Shown: one piece after another, positions 9,241 to 17,912 of the stretch | Layout: each line of letters starts with the position of its first letter | Numbering within the stretch: the first letter of the stretch is position 1 | Assembly (NCBI RefSeq): GCF_009755815.1 | Contig: NZ_WRPK01000002.1 | Location: 248,001-312,000, forward strand | Source of the DNA: Flavisphingomonas formosensis | Lineage (GTDB): Bacteria > Pseudomonadota > Alphaproteobacteria > Sphingomonadales > Sphingomonadaceae | Length of the DNA: 64,000 nt | Direction of reading: 5' to 3' | The notes under the pieces: generated by a model | Database searches by the model: none | Told to the model about the DNA's origin: nothing | The model's input: only the letters and a program-made list of their open reading frames with translations | Made by a program: the position numbers and the translations under genes

Positions 9241-9376
9241 CCGAGATCCGTTCCCGGCGAGCCTGTCGCGGCAACCTGCCTCCTCTTCCACGGCAGAAGA
9301 GAAAAGGAGGACTTCGACAAGCCCGGTCCGAACGGCAGGCGGAAAGCGGCGATTCCAGATCGTGAAGGGAGATTGA

Positions 9377-11151
<1,775 letters not shown>

Positions 11152-11165
11152 GGGAGGATCGGGCG

Positions 11166-12251
11166 ATGGCAGAACGGTTGGGTCCGCTGGCGGGCCTTCG
11201 TGTCGTCGAGTTCGCCAGCATCGGGCCGGGGCCGCATTGCGCGATGCTGCTCTCCGATCTCGGGGCCGAGGTGCTGCGCATCGACCGGCCGGGCGGCAAT
11301 GGCTGGCCGAACCCGATCATGGACCGCGGCCGCGCCGTCCTGCCGCTCGACATCCGCTCCGAAGAGGGCCGTGCGGCCGCAGCCGAAGCGGCCTTGCTGG
11401 CCGACGTGCTGATCGAAGGCTTCCGCCCCGGCGTGATGGAGCGGCTCGGCCTGGGCCCGGACACGCTGCTCGCCGCCAATCCGCGCCTCGTCTACGGCCG
11501 CATGACCGGCTGGGGCCAGGAGGGTCCGCTCGCCCGGGTCGCCGGCCACGACATCGACTATATCGCGATCACCGGCGCGCTGGCGGCGATCGGGCGCCCC
11601 GGCGAACCGGCGGTGCCCCCGCTCAATCTGGTCGGCGATTTCGGCGGCGGATCGATGTTCCTCGCCTTCGGCATCATGGCCGCTTTGTGGGAGCGGGAGC
11701 GATCGGGCAAGGGCCAGGTGGTCGATGCGGCGATCGTCGACGGCGTCGCCTCGATGATGGGGATGTTCACCGGGCTCACGCCCTCGGGGCTGATCTCGCT
11801 GGAGCGGGACGCCAATCTGCTCGGCGGGGCTGCGCCCTTCTATCGCTGCTATCGCTGCGCGGACGGCCGCGAGATCGCCGTCGGTCCGCTCGAGCCCGCA
11901 TTCTGGACCCATCTGTGCGAACGGCTGGGCGCCCCCGCCTCACTCAGCCAGGACGAGAAGGATTGGCCGGAGACCACCGCCTGGTTCGAACGCACCTTCG
12001 CCACCCGGCCGGCCAGCCACTGGCTCGCCCTGTTCGAGGGCAGCGACGCCTGCGTCGCGCCGGTGCTGACTGCCGACAAGGCCCCTTCGCATCCGCATCA
12101 CGCCGCCCGCGCCACCTATGTCGAACGGGGCGGCCTCGCCCATCCCGCCCCCGCGCCGCGCTTCAGCCGGACGCCCGGGGCGATCCAGGAGGATGCGGAT
12201 GCGAGCGCTCTTCTGGGCCGGTGGCGGGCGCAGGCGGCGGCCCGGAGCTGA
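11166..12251 (+). CDS. Alpha-methylacyl-CoA racemase (CaiB/BaiF class III CoA-transferase fold)
   Basis: 361 residues. The start ATG 11166 gives MAERLGPLAGLRVVEFASIG, the typical beginning of racemases. The catalytic pair of mycobacterial AMACR is visible as His in AGHDIDYIA and Asp in NLVGDFGGGSM. The enzyme epimerises 2-methylacyl-CoAs so that stereospecific acyl-CoA dehydrogenases can act; it is needed for steroid side chains and pristane-like isoprenoids. It is the last gene of the + strand run and converges on the - strand operon with only 11 bp between the stops. The alternative is a CoA-transferase, but the intact His/Asp pair favours racemase. Confidence 0.9.
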   Translation: MAERLGPLAGLRVVEFASIGPGPHCAMLLSDLGAEVLRIDRPGGNGWPNPIMDRGRAVLPLDIRSEEGRAAAAEAALLADVLIEGFRPGVMERLGLGPDTLLAANPRLVYGRMTGWGQEGPLARVAGHDIDYIAITGALAAIGRPGEPAVPPLNLVGDFGGGSMFLAFGIMAALWERERSGKGQVVDAAIVDGVASMMGMFTGLTPSGLISLERDANLLGGAAPFYRCYRCADGREIAVGPLEPAFWTHLCERLGAPASLSQDEKDWPETTAWFERTFATRPASHWLALFEGSDACVAPVLTADKAPSHPHHAARATYVERGGLAHPAPAPRFSRTPGAIQEDADASALLGRWRAQAAARS

Positions 12252-12262
12252 CGTTTTCCCCG

Positions 12263-13027
12263 TCAGTCGCGCGGCTTTCCGGCCAGTGTGCCGCCATCGA
12301 CGAGATAGTCGCCGCCCGTGCAGAAGGAACTCTGGTCCGACGCGAGGAACAGCACCATGCGCGCCACCTCCTGCGCGTCGGCCATGCGCATCAGCGGATA
12401 TTTGCCGTACATCGCGTCATAATCCGCGTCGGACCAGCCCGGCCGCTCGATCATCTTGGTCTTGGTCGGCCCCGGTACCACCGCGTTCACGCGAATGCCG
12501 TCCGGTCCAAGCTCGATTGCCGCACTCCTGGTCAGGCCCCTGATGCCGAATTTGGAGGCGGCATAGGCGCCGAAGCCCTGCCGTCCCTCCAGGCCCTGCA
12601 CCGAGGAGAAGTTGACGATCGATCCCCCACCCGCGCGCCGGAGCGAGGGCGTGACGCAGCGTATGCCGAGGAAGGTGCCGACGAGATTGGTGTCGATCAC
12701 CTTGCGAAAGGTCTCGACGTCGAGCGCCTCGATCGGCGCCACGCGGATGATCCCAGCATTGTTCACCAGCACGCCGATCGGCCCGAACGCCGCCTCTATC
12801 CGCTCCACAGCCGACTGCCAGTCCGTCTCGCTGGTCACGTCGAGCGGCACGAACAGCGCCGCGCCGGGATGCGCCGCCTCGATCTCGGCGACGAGCGCCG
12901 CCGCTTCCTCGGCACGCCGGTCGGCTATCGCGACGCGTGCGCCCTCGGCGACGAACAGCCGCGCCGTCGCTGCGCCGATGCCGCGTGCGCCCCCGGTAAC
13001 GAGGGCCACTTTGCCCGCAAGCAGCAT
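12263..13027 (-). CDS. SDR oxidoreductase, 3alpha/20beta-hydroxysteroid dehydrogenase-like
   Basis: 254-residue short-chain dehydrogenase with TGGARGIGAATA, NNAGI, Ser in NFSSVQGLEGRQG and Tyr-Lys in AYAASKFG. The C-terminus (LASDQSSFCTGGDYLVDGGT) closely resembles 3alpha/20beta-hydroxysteroid dehydrogenases such as mycobacterial FabG3, a comparison made from memory. It starts four bases after the EchA20-like crotonase stop and is the last gene of the - strand operon. Likely role: oxidation or reduction of a ring hydroxyl. Substrate and direction are inferred. It also fits the broad class annotated as FabG. Confidence 0.85.
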   Translation of the reverse strand: MLLAGKVALVTGGARGIGAATARLFVAEGARVAIADRRAEEAAALVAEIEAAHPGAALFVPLDVTSETDWQSAVERIEAAFGPIGVLVNNAGIIRVAPIEALDVETFRKVIDTNLVGTFLGIRCVTPSLRRAGGGSIVNFSSVQGLEGRQGFGAYAASKFGIRGLTRSAAIELGPDGIRVNAVVPGPTKTKMIERPGWSDADYDAMYGKYPLMRMADAQEVARMVLFLASDQSSFCTGGDYLVDGGTLAGKPRD

Positions 13028-13031
13028 CGGA

Positions 13032-13802
13032 TCAGGCGCGCGTGACGATGCGGGTGCCCTCCACGAAGGCGTTCCGGGCCCGGCTGCCCTCGCCCATGAT
13101 GTTGAGCTGATAGGTATAGCCCTGCTCGAGCCGGTAATTGGCGTGCATCTCGAACACGTCGATATGATTGAGCGCTGCCTTGGCGAAACGCACCGCCGGC
13201 GCCTGCTTGGCGGCGATCTGCCTGGCAAGCTCGCGCGCCTTGGGCATCAGCTCCTCGGGCTCGACCAGATAAGCGATCGAGCCCCAGGCATGCAGCTCCG
13301 CCGCCGTCGCCGGCTTGCAGGTAAGCGACATCTCGCGCAGCTTCATCGGCGGCACCAGCTTGGCGAGATGCGACGCACAGCCGAGCGCGCCATTATCCAC
13401 TTCCGGCAGGCCGAAGCGCGCCTTGGTCGACGCGACGATCATGTCGCAGCTGCCGACCAGCCCGACGCCCAGGCCCATGCAGAAGTCGTTGACCGCCGCG
13501 ATCACCGGTACCGGCGTCTCGTAAATGGCATGAAAGGCGTGATAGCAGGCCTCGCCGGAGCTGATCATCAGCTTCCACTCGTCGCCGGCCGCCTTGTTCG
13601 CCTGCATCTCCTTGATGTCGATGCCGGCGTTGAAGCCCTTGCCCTCTGCGGTCAGGATCACCGCGCGCAGATCCTCCTTTGCGCTCAGCTCCTTGAAGAG
13701 GTCATGGATCTTCCAGGTATCGCCGACGGTGATCGCATTCACCGGCGGATTGTGCATCGTCACGGTGGCGATCGCATCCTCGATCGTGCAGCTCACGGTC
13801 AT
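13032..13802 (-). CDS. EchA20-like crotonase (probable steroid C/D-ring-opening hydrolase)
   Basis: 256-residue crotonase-fold protein. It keeps the Glu of FGLPEVDNGALG but has Gly in the place of the first hydratase Glu (MGLGVGLVGSCD). Several blocks match mycobacterial EchA20 (Rv3550) as I recall it: KGFNAGIDIKEMQ, PVIAAVNDFCMGLG, ALNHIDVFEMHANYRLEQGY. EchA20 hydrolytically opens a ring of the bicyclic HIP-CoA remnant of steroids. Two genes upstream in the same operon is an IpdF-like SDR from the same pathway. The start overlaps the stop of the PPOX gene (ATGA). The family is clear; the specific reaction is inferred from the match and from context. Confidence 0.87.
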   Translation of the reverse strand: MTVSCTIEDAIATVTMHNPPVNAITVGDTWKIHDLFKELSAKEDLRAVILTAEGKGFNAGIDIKEMQANKAAGDEWKLMISSGEACYHAFHAIYETPVPVIAAVNDFCMGLGVGLVGSCDMIVASTKARFGLPEVDNGALGCASHLAKLVPPMKLREMSLTCKPATAAELHAWGSIAYLVEPEELMPKARELARQIAAKQAPAVRFAKAALNHIDVFEMHANYRLEQGYTYQLNIMGEGSRARNAFVEGTRIVTRA

Positions 13803-14236
13803 GAAGCATCCTCATGGGTTTGGGCCGGCCGGTGCCGGAGGGGGGATTGATAATAGCGGGCCACGATCGGCTCGACGAAATAGGCAACGCGGCTAGACCA
13901 GCGGCGGCGCGGAAAGGGCGTGCCGAGATATTTGAGCGCCATGGCATCGAGGATGACGAGATCATTGTCCTCGCGCGCCTCCACCACGCGCCCGCGGATG
14001 AGCGCCTGCTCATAGGGATCGGCATAATCCGTCACCGAAAGCGCCACGCGCGGATCGCGATCGATGTTGGTCGATTTGATCGACTTGCGATCGGTGGCGA
14101 TGATCAGCCGTTCGCCCTCGCGCGCGATCCACACCGGCTCGGCCTTGGGCCAGCCATCCTCCATCAGCGTGGCGAGACAGGCGAAGTTCGGCGCATCGAT
14201 CAGGCGCTTGACGTCGTCGGGTAGCCGCCCCTTCAT
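13799..14236 (-). CDS. PPOX/FMN-binding split-barrel protein
   Basis: 145-residue protein of the pyridoxamine-5'-phosphate-oxidase-like split barrel. Typical features are the opening FACLATLMEDGWPKAEPVW, the strand IIATDRKSIKSTNI with basic residues for flavin/F420 phosphate contact, and PRVALSVTD. The tail (YYQSPLRHRPAQTHEDAS) is poorly conserved. It could be a flavin- or F420-dependent reductase or a haem/flavin carrier. It lies between the IpdF-like SDR (13 bp) and the EchA20-like crotonase (4-bp overlap), so it is part of the operon, but I know of no defined role for such a protein in steroid breakdown. Confidence 0.82.
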   Translation of the reverse strand: MKGRLPDDVKRLIDAPNFACLATLMEDGWPKAEPVWIAREGERLIIATDRKSIKSTNIDRDPRVALSVTDYADPYEQALIRGRVVEAREDNDLVILDAMALKYLGTPFPRRRWSSRVAYFVEPIVARYYQSPLRHRPAQTHEDAS

Positions 14237-14249
14237 CCCATCCTCCCCG

Positions 14250-15035
14250 TCAAGCCCGCCGGCAGCTCACCGAGAGCGCCTCGCCGGTCATGTAGCTGGC
14301 ATAGTCGGACGCCAGGAAAACCACCGCATTGGCGATCTCCCACGGCTCGGCGGCGCGCCCGAACGCCTCGTTCTCGCGGATCATGCGATCGAGATGCGCC
14401 GCGCTGCTGACCTTGCGCAGATGCGGGTGGAGGGCGAGGCTAGGCACGACCGCATTGATGCGGATGCCATGTTCCGCCGCCTCGATCGCCACGCAGCGCG
14501 TCATCGCCAATATGCCCGCCTTGGAAGCCGCATAAGCGCTCTGCCCGGCCTCCGCGCGCCAGGCGCAGATGCTTCCCATGTTGACGATCGATCCGCCGCC
14601 CTGCGCGATCATCGCCGGCAAGGCGGCCCGCATGCAGCGGAAGGTGCCGCCGAGATTGGTGTCGAGGATCGCCTCCCACTGCGCGTCGCTGGTTTCGGTC
14701 ACCGCATGGGTGCCGCCGAGCCCGGCATTGTTCAGCAGCACGTCGAGCCGGCCCATCGCCTCCAGCGCCGCGGCGATCAGCGCCGCCACCTGGCCGGCAT
14801 CGCGCACGTCGCACGCCATGCGATGCACACGCCGGCCGATCTCCCGCTCCAGCGCGTCGGCATGTTCGGCGAGGCGCCGCGTGTGGATGTCGGACAACAT
14901 GACCACCGCCCCTTCCTCGGCGCAGCGTTTGGCCGTGGCGAAACCGATGCCGCTGCCTGCGGACGCGGTGACGAGCACCGTCCGCCCCGCCAGCAGTTCG
15001 CGGCCCCGCGGATAAGGCGGCACGGCGGCGCTCAT
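14250..15035 (-). CDS. ipdF: IpdF-like SDR (probable hydroxy-HIP-CoA dehydrogenase)
   Basis: 261-residue SDR. The cofactor loop is unusual: TASAGSGIGFATA in place of TGGxxGIG. Catalytic Ser155 is in MGSICAWRA, with Tyr168 and Lys172 in YAASKAG. Motifs SDIHTRRLAEHA, MGRLDVLLNNAGLGG, AEAGQSAYAASKAGILAMTR and FGRAAEPWEIA...SYMTGEALSVSC follow mycobacterial IpdF (Rv3559c) closely as I recall it. IpdF oxidises the 5-hydroxyl of the HIP-CoA remnant left after steroid A/B-ring and side-chain removal. It overlaps the upstream SDR by 4 bp (ATGA). Family assignment is strong; the gene symbol rests on remembered similarity. Confidence 0.85.
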   Translation of the reverse strand: MSAAVPPYPRGRELLAGRTVLVTASAGSGIGFATAKRCAEEGAVVMLSDIHTRRLAEHADALEREIGRRVHRMACDVRDAGQVAALIAAALEAMGRLDVLLNNAGLGGTHAVTETSDAQWEAILDTNLGGTFRCMRAALPAMIAQGGGSIVNMGSICAWRAEAGQSAYAASKAGILAMTRCVAIEAAEHGIRINAVVPSLALHPHLRKVSSAAHLDRMIRENEAFGRAAEPWEIANAVVFLASDYASYMTGEALSVSCRRA

Positions 15036-15796
15036 GCCAGCAGCCCGCCGTCGGCGATCAGCACCTGCCCCGTGATGAAGGAGGCCGCGCCGCTCGCCAG
15101 GAACCGCACCGCGCGGGCGATCTCGATCGGCGCGGCGATGCGCTTCATCAAATTGGTCTCGCCCATCTCCGCGACGAAGCGCGCGCGCCGCTCCGGATCG
15201 CGGGGCAGGATCATGTCGGTCGCCACCGATCCCGGCGTCAACGCATTCACGCGGATGCCGTCGGGCGCCCATTCCTTGGCCAAGGTGCGCGTCAGGTTGA
15301 TCAGCGCCGCCTTGCTCGCCGAATAGGCGCCGATGCCGGCCATCGGCACATGGCCGCCCGCCGCGCCGATATTCACCACTGCGCCGGCGGTACTGCCCGC
15401 AAGCAGCGGATGCAGATGACGGCACAGGAGCAGCGGCGAGCGGACATTGGTGGCGAAGATCAGGTCGATCTCCTCCCCGCTCACCTTGTCGATGCGGTGG
15501 GGCTTCAAGATCGCGGCATTGTTCACCAGCAGGTCCAGCCGGCCGAAGCGCTGCGCGACGGCGGCGGCGAGCGCCTCGGCCCCGCCGGGTTCGGCGGCGT
15601 CATAAGCAAAGCCGGCCGCGTCCCCGCCCAGCGCGCGGGCGGCCGCGACGGCCTGTTCCCCGTTCCGCCCGGTCACGATCACGCGCGCGCCGGCGGCGGC
15701 GAACTCGGCGGCGATCGCTGCGCCGATACCGCGCGTGCCACCCGTCACCAGGCCAACCAGTCCGTCCAGCCGAAATGCCGCATCACCCTCACCCAT
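15032..15796 (-). CDS. SDR family oxidoreductase, first gene of the IpdF/EchA20-like operon
   Basis: About 254 residues from ATG 15796. A longer form from ATG 15820 is possible but has no ribosome site and would begin right at the promoter palindromes. Typical SDR motifs: TGGTRGIGAAIA, NNAAI, AYSASKAALINLTR and the C-terminal FITGQVLIADGGLLA. The catalytic Ser position reads NIGAAGGH, with Ala instead of Ser. This may weaken classical dehydrogenase activity or mean that a neighbouring residue serves. It is the promoter-proximal gene of the operon and diverges from the MarR gene. Substrate unknown; a steroid or acyl-CoA hydroxyl is likely from context. Confidence 0.83.
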   Translation of the reverse strand: MGEGDAAFRLDGLVGLVTGGTRGIGAAIAAEFAAAGARVIVTGRNGEQAVAAARALGGDAAGFAYDAAEPGGAEALAAAVAQRFGRLDLLVNNAAILKPHRIDKVSGEEIDLIFATNVRSPLLLCRHLHPLLAGSTAGAVVNIGAAGGHVPMAGIGAYSASKAALINLTRTLAKEWAPDGIRVNALTPGSVATDMILPRDPERRARFVAEMGETNLMKRIAAPIEIARAVRFLASGAASFITGQVLIADGGLLA

Positions 15797-15830
15797 GCCC
15801 GATCGCCCGTCTCCGTACATATATGCGAAT

Positions 15831-15851
15831 CACAATATTTGTGTTATACAA
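15831..15851. promoter_or_regulatory. Palindromic operator candidate between divergent SDR operon and marR
   Basis: The AT-rich 85-bp divergent region contains CACAA-TAT-TTGTG (15831-15843) and, overlapping it, TTGT-GTTAT-ACAA (15839-15851). Both are inverted repeats of the size MarR dimers bind. Position between the - strand operon and the marR gene suggests autoregulation and control of the operon. No footprint data; assigned by pattern only. Confidence 0.6.
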
Positions 15852-15881
15852 CTTATTGATGCTATCGGGCAACGGGTGACG

Positions 15882-16361
15882 ATGGACGCGCAGGATCCTG
15901 GGGTGGCCGCGGAGGCGGCCTTTTCCTTCGACGATTATGACAATGTGATCGGTTTCGTGGTCAGCCAGGCGGGCTATCAGCTGAGCCGCGGCCTGGCCGA
16001 CGCGATCGCTCGCGCCGGCTATGATCTGCGGCCGCGGGAATTCCCGATCCTCAACCGGCTGCACCAATATGGCCGGCTGACCCAGACCGATCTCGCTGCG
16101 CTCACCTACAAGGACAAGCCGGCGATGAGCCGGACGATCGACCGGCTGATCGCGATCGGTCTGGTCGAAAAGATCACCGCGCCGGATGACCGCCGCGCCT
16201 TCCTGGTCTCTCTCACCCCCGCGGGCAAGGCGACACGCGATGCGATCGTCCCGCTGATCGTCGCAATGCTGGAAAAGGCCTGTCGCGGCCTCTCTGCGGA
16301 AGCGATCGCGACCACCGTCGCCACGCTGCGGACGATCACCGCGCGCATGGCAACCGGCTGA
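15882..16361 (+). CDS. MarR-family transcriptional regulator
   Basis: 159 residues from ATG 15882; an in-frame GTG at 15876 is also possible. The winged helix-turn-helix reads LTQTDLAALTYKDKPAMSRTIDRLIAIGLVEK, with the wing APDDRRAFLVSLTPAG (Asp-Asp-Arg-Arg is the usual MarR wing motif). It is divergent from the SDR/IpdF/EchA20-like operon, sharing a short promoter with palindromes. MarR proteins usually repress such neighbours until an aromatic or acyl-CoA ligand binds. Known mycobacterial regulators of steroid breakdown are TetR-type (KstR, KstR2), so control here would be different. Confidence 0.92.
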   Translation: MDAQDPGVAAEAAFSFDDYDNVIGFVVSQAGYQLSRGLADAIARAGYDLRPREFPILNRLHQYGRLTQTDLAALTYKDKPAMSRTIDRLIAIGLVEKITAPDDRRAFLVSLTPAGKATRDAIVPLIVAMLEKACRGLSAEAIATTVATLRTITARMATG

Positions 16362-16383
16362 CATGGGCCGCCGCGAAAGCCCA

Positions 16384-16422
16384 CAAAAACAAACCCTCGC
16401 CCAGTCTATGACCAAGCGAGGG
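16384..16422 (-). terminator. Rho-independent terminator of tRNA-Arg
   Basis: On the - strand, four bases after the tRNA-Arg CCA end, CCCTCGC (16416-16422) and GCGAGGG (16394-16400) form a stem with a 15-nt loop, followed by TTTGTTTTTG. This is a canonical terminator for the tRNA transcript. Confidence 0.8.
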
Positions 16423-16425
16423 TGT

Positions 16426-16502
16426 TGGCGCGCCCGGAACGATTCGAACGTCCGACCCTCAGATTCGTAGTCTGATGCTCTATCCAGCTGAGCTACGGGC
16501 GC
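16426..16502 (-). tRNA. tRNA-Arg (anticodon ACG)
   Basis: 77-nt tRNA with encoded CCA. The acceptor stem GCGCCCG pairs with CGGGCGC, the discriminator is G. D-arm GCTCAGCTGGATAGAGC and T-loop GTTCGAATC are canonical. The anticodon stem-loop CAGACTACGAATCTG gives ACG, read as ICG after A34 deamination, which decodes CGU/CGC/CGA arginine codons. The 211 bp between this gene and the next protein gene hold nothing recognisable. Confidence 0.97.
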
Positions 16503-16713
16503 CTGGGAGGGGGGCGATTAGGCGAGTTTGCGAGCGATGGCAATCATCAATCGGCGCGACCCGCCCACATTAATTCATCCCCGCCACCGGGATGCCGGCC
16601 GACCTCTGCGGCGGCGCGATGCGGGGACTTGACGCACTGCAACATTTTTTCCTGCAATGGCGTTGCTCCCGCAGATTCCAGCCATTAAGCCATGTTTTGC
16701 TTGGCGGGGGCCT

Positions 16714-16998
16714 ATGGACATAGAGACGAAGGAAGAGGCGCATTGGCGCGCCCGAGAGTTTGTCGGCGAGATCGTCACGATGCAGCTCATGGCGGATCTT
16801 TGCCTGTTGGCGCAGGATCCGTTGGCGGAAGCGGATCGCAAGGCGGCCCGCATGTTCGACGCACTCGATTTCGCGACCGATGCTGGCGTCGAATCCGAAT
16901 GGTTTAATCAGTGCGCGCTACACGAGATGGAACAATTCTGGGCGCGAGTGCGACGCGAGATCGAATATCAGCTCAATCGCCGCGAGCAGGACCGCTGA
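16714..16998 (+). CDS. Small conserved-type hypothetical protein
   Basis: 94 residues from ATG 16714, chosen because GGCGGGGG lies just upstream; an in-frame ATG at 16657 would add 19 residues without a good ribosome site. The protein is acidic, predicted all-helical, rich in Ala/Glu/Trp, with no signal peptide, membrane span or motif that I recognise (ends RREIEYQLNRREQDR). It lies between the two tRNA genes. I do not recognise the family. A cytosolic role is all that can be said. Confidence 0.6.
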   Translation: MDIETKEEAHWRAREFVGEIVTMQLMADLCLLAQDPLAEADRKAARMFDALDFATDAGVESEWFNQCALHEMEQFWARVRREIEYQLNRREQDR

Positions 16999-17061
16999 AT
17001 CCCGAAAAGCGATGATCCGGGCTTGCAGCGGCGGCCTTTGATTGCCATGGAGCGGCCGCAT

Positions 17062-17135
17062 TGCCCCGTCGTCTAACGGTAGGACAGCGGATTTTGATTC
17101 CGTCAATGCTGGTTCGATTCCAGCCGGGGCATCCA
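17062..17135 (+). tRNA. tRNA-Gln (anticodon TTG)
   Basis: 74-nt tRNA with encoded CCA. Acceptor TGCCCCG pairs with CGGGGCA; D-arm GTCTAACGGTAGGAC; anticodon stem-loop GCGGATTTTGATTCCGT with TTG; T-arm GCTGGTTCGATTCCAGC. The discriminator base is T, which is odd for Gln tRNA since G73 is an identity element for bacterial GlnRS. Alphaproteobacteria generally make Gln-tRNA through GluRS and GatCAB, so this constraint may not apply. The 231 bp after it contain no gene that I can support. Confidence 0.94.
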
Positions 17136-17366
17136 GTTTTCGAGGCAAGCGCTGCGTTTGTGCGACGGCACTCCGCCGAGCCGTCGATCCGACAAAAATC
17201 GCCCGCCGCCCGCGACACGCAAGACCGAGTTCGACGTGGCGATGGCAAGCGGCCTCGCGGTCATGCAGACTCGGCCGGAAATTTGCTATGGCTTTGAACT
17301 GGGTTCGAAATCCTTCCCAGCAAGAAAGAACATGTCCACCGTCTTGCCGGCGACGCTCGACGAGAG

Positions 17367-17717
17367 TTAATCTGGGGCCATCTGGCAATTGGGGCCGACC
17401 CATTTGCCCGTCGAGATATCGAGCTCATTGTCCATCATGGCTGCAGTACAAACGGGGTAGCGATCGTCCCCGCGGCGGGCCATGCTGCGATCCCTGTAGC
17501 GGCGCACGAGCGTGTCGTGATCGGGCTGGTCACGGTCCTGCTTCAATGAAAGCCGCATCACGCAATTCGCAAACGCATCCGTGCCTTCCTTGAAGCCGAA
17601 ATTCGCGCACCGCTCCTTGTTCTTCTCGTCCCTTTTGGACGCATTGCCCTCACTGGCACCGCAAGCCATCAAGGAGACGGCGAGGACCCAGAAAGATATT
17701 CGGAACAAAGCACGCAT
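17367..17717 (-). CDS. Putative lipoprotein of unknown function
   Basis: 116 residues from ATG 17717, with GAAGGG eight bases upstream; the longer frame to 17801 lacks a signal start. The N-terminus MRALFRISFWVLAVSLMAC is a lipoprotein signal peptide with lipobox LMAC, so the mature protein begins at Cys19 and is membrane-anchored. The mature part is charged and has four more Cys (ERCANFGF, FANCVM, YPVCTAA, GPNCQM), possibly two disulfides. It stands alone between the tRNA-Gln gene and the BVMO operon. Family not recognised. Confidence 0.72.
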   Translation of the reverse strand: MRALFRISFWVLAVSLMACGASEGNASKRDEKNKERCANFGFKEGTDAFANCVMRLSLKQDRDQPDHDTLVRRYRDRSMARRGDDRYPVCTAAMMDNELDISTGKWVGPNCQMAPD

Positions 17718-17912
17718 TTCGCGACCCTTCGCCGACTGCAATCCATTCGATGGATGCTCCAATGGCCTATTTTTTGCAACCAACCACAGGGCGGAAAGCA
17801 AGCGCCGCCCGTCACATCCGAACCCCCGTGGGATTCACTGCTGCGGACGGAAGCCGGGCCATCCATGCTTCGGCTGCACGGGCGGCCTCGGCGTCGCGAT
17901 CGAGCAGCCGCC

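Noticed and set aside
9283-9301. CTCTTC...GAAGAG hairpin between the crotonase and the flavoenzyme gene
   Set aside because: Short six-pair stem without a U-run; could be chance in this composition.
12248-12266. CTGACG...CGTCAG inverted repeat between convergent stops as a terminator
   Set aside because: Stem of only six pairs formed partly from the two stop codons, with no clear T-run on the - strand; too weak to call.
13032-13802. Plain enoyl-CoA hydratase annotation
   Set aside because: The first catalytic Glu of hydratases is missing (GLGVG), and several long blocks match EchA20-type ring-opening enzymes better.
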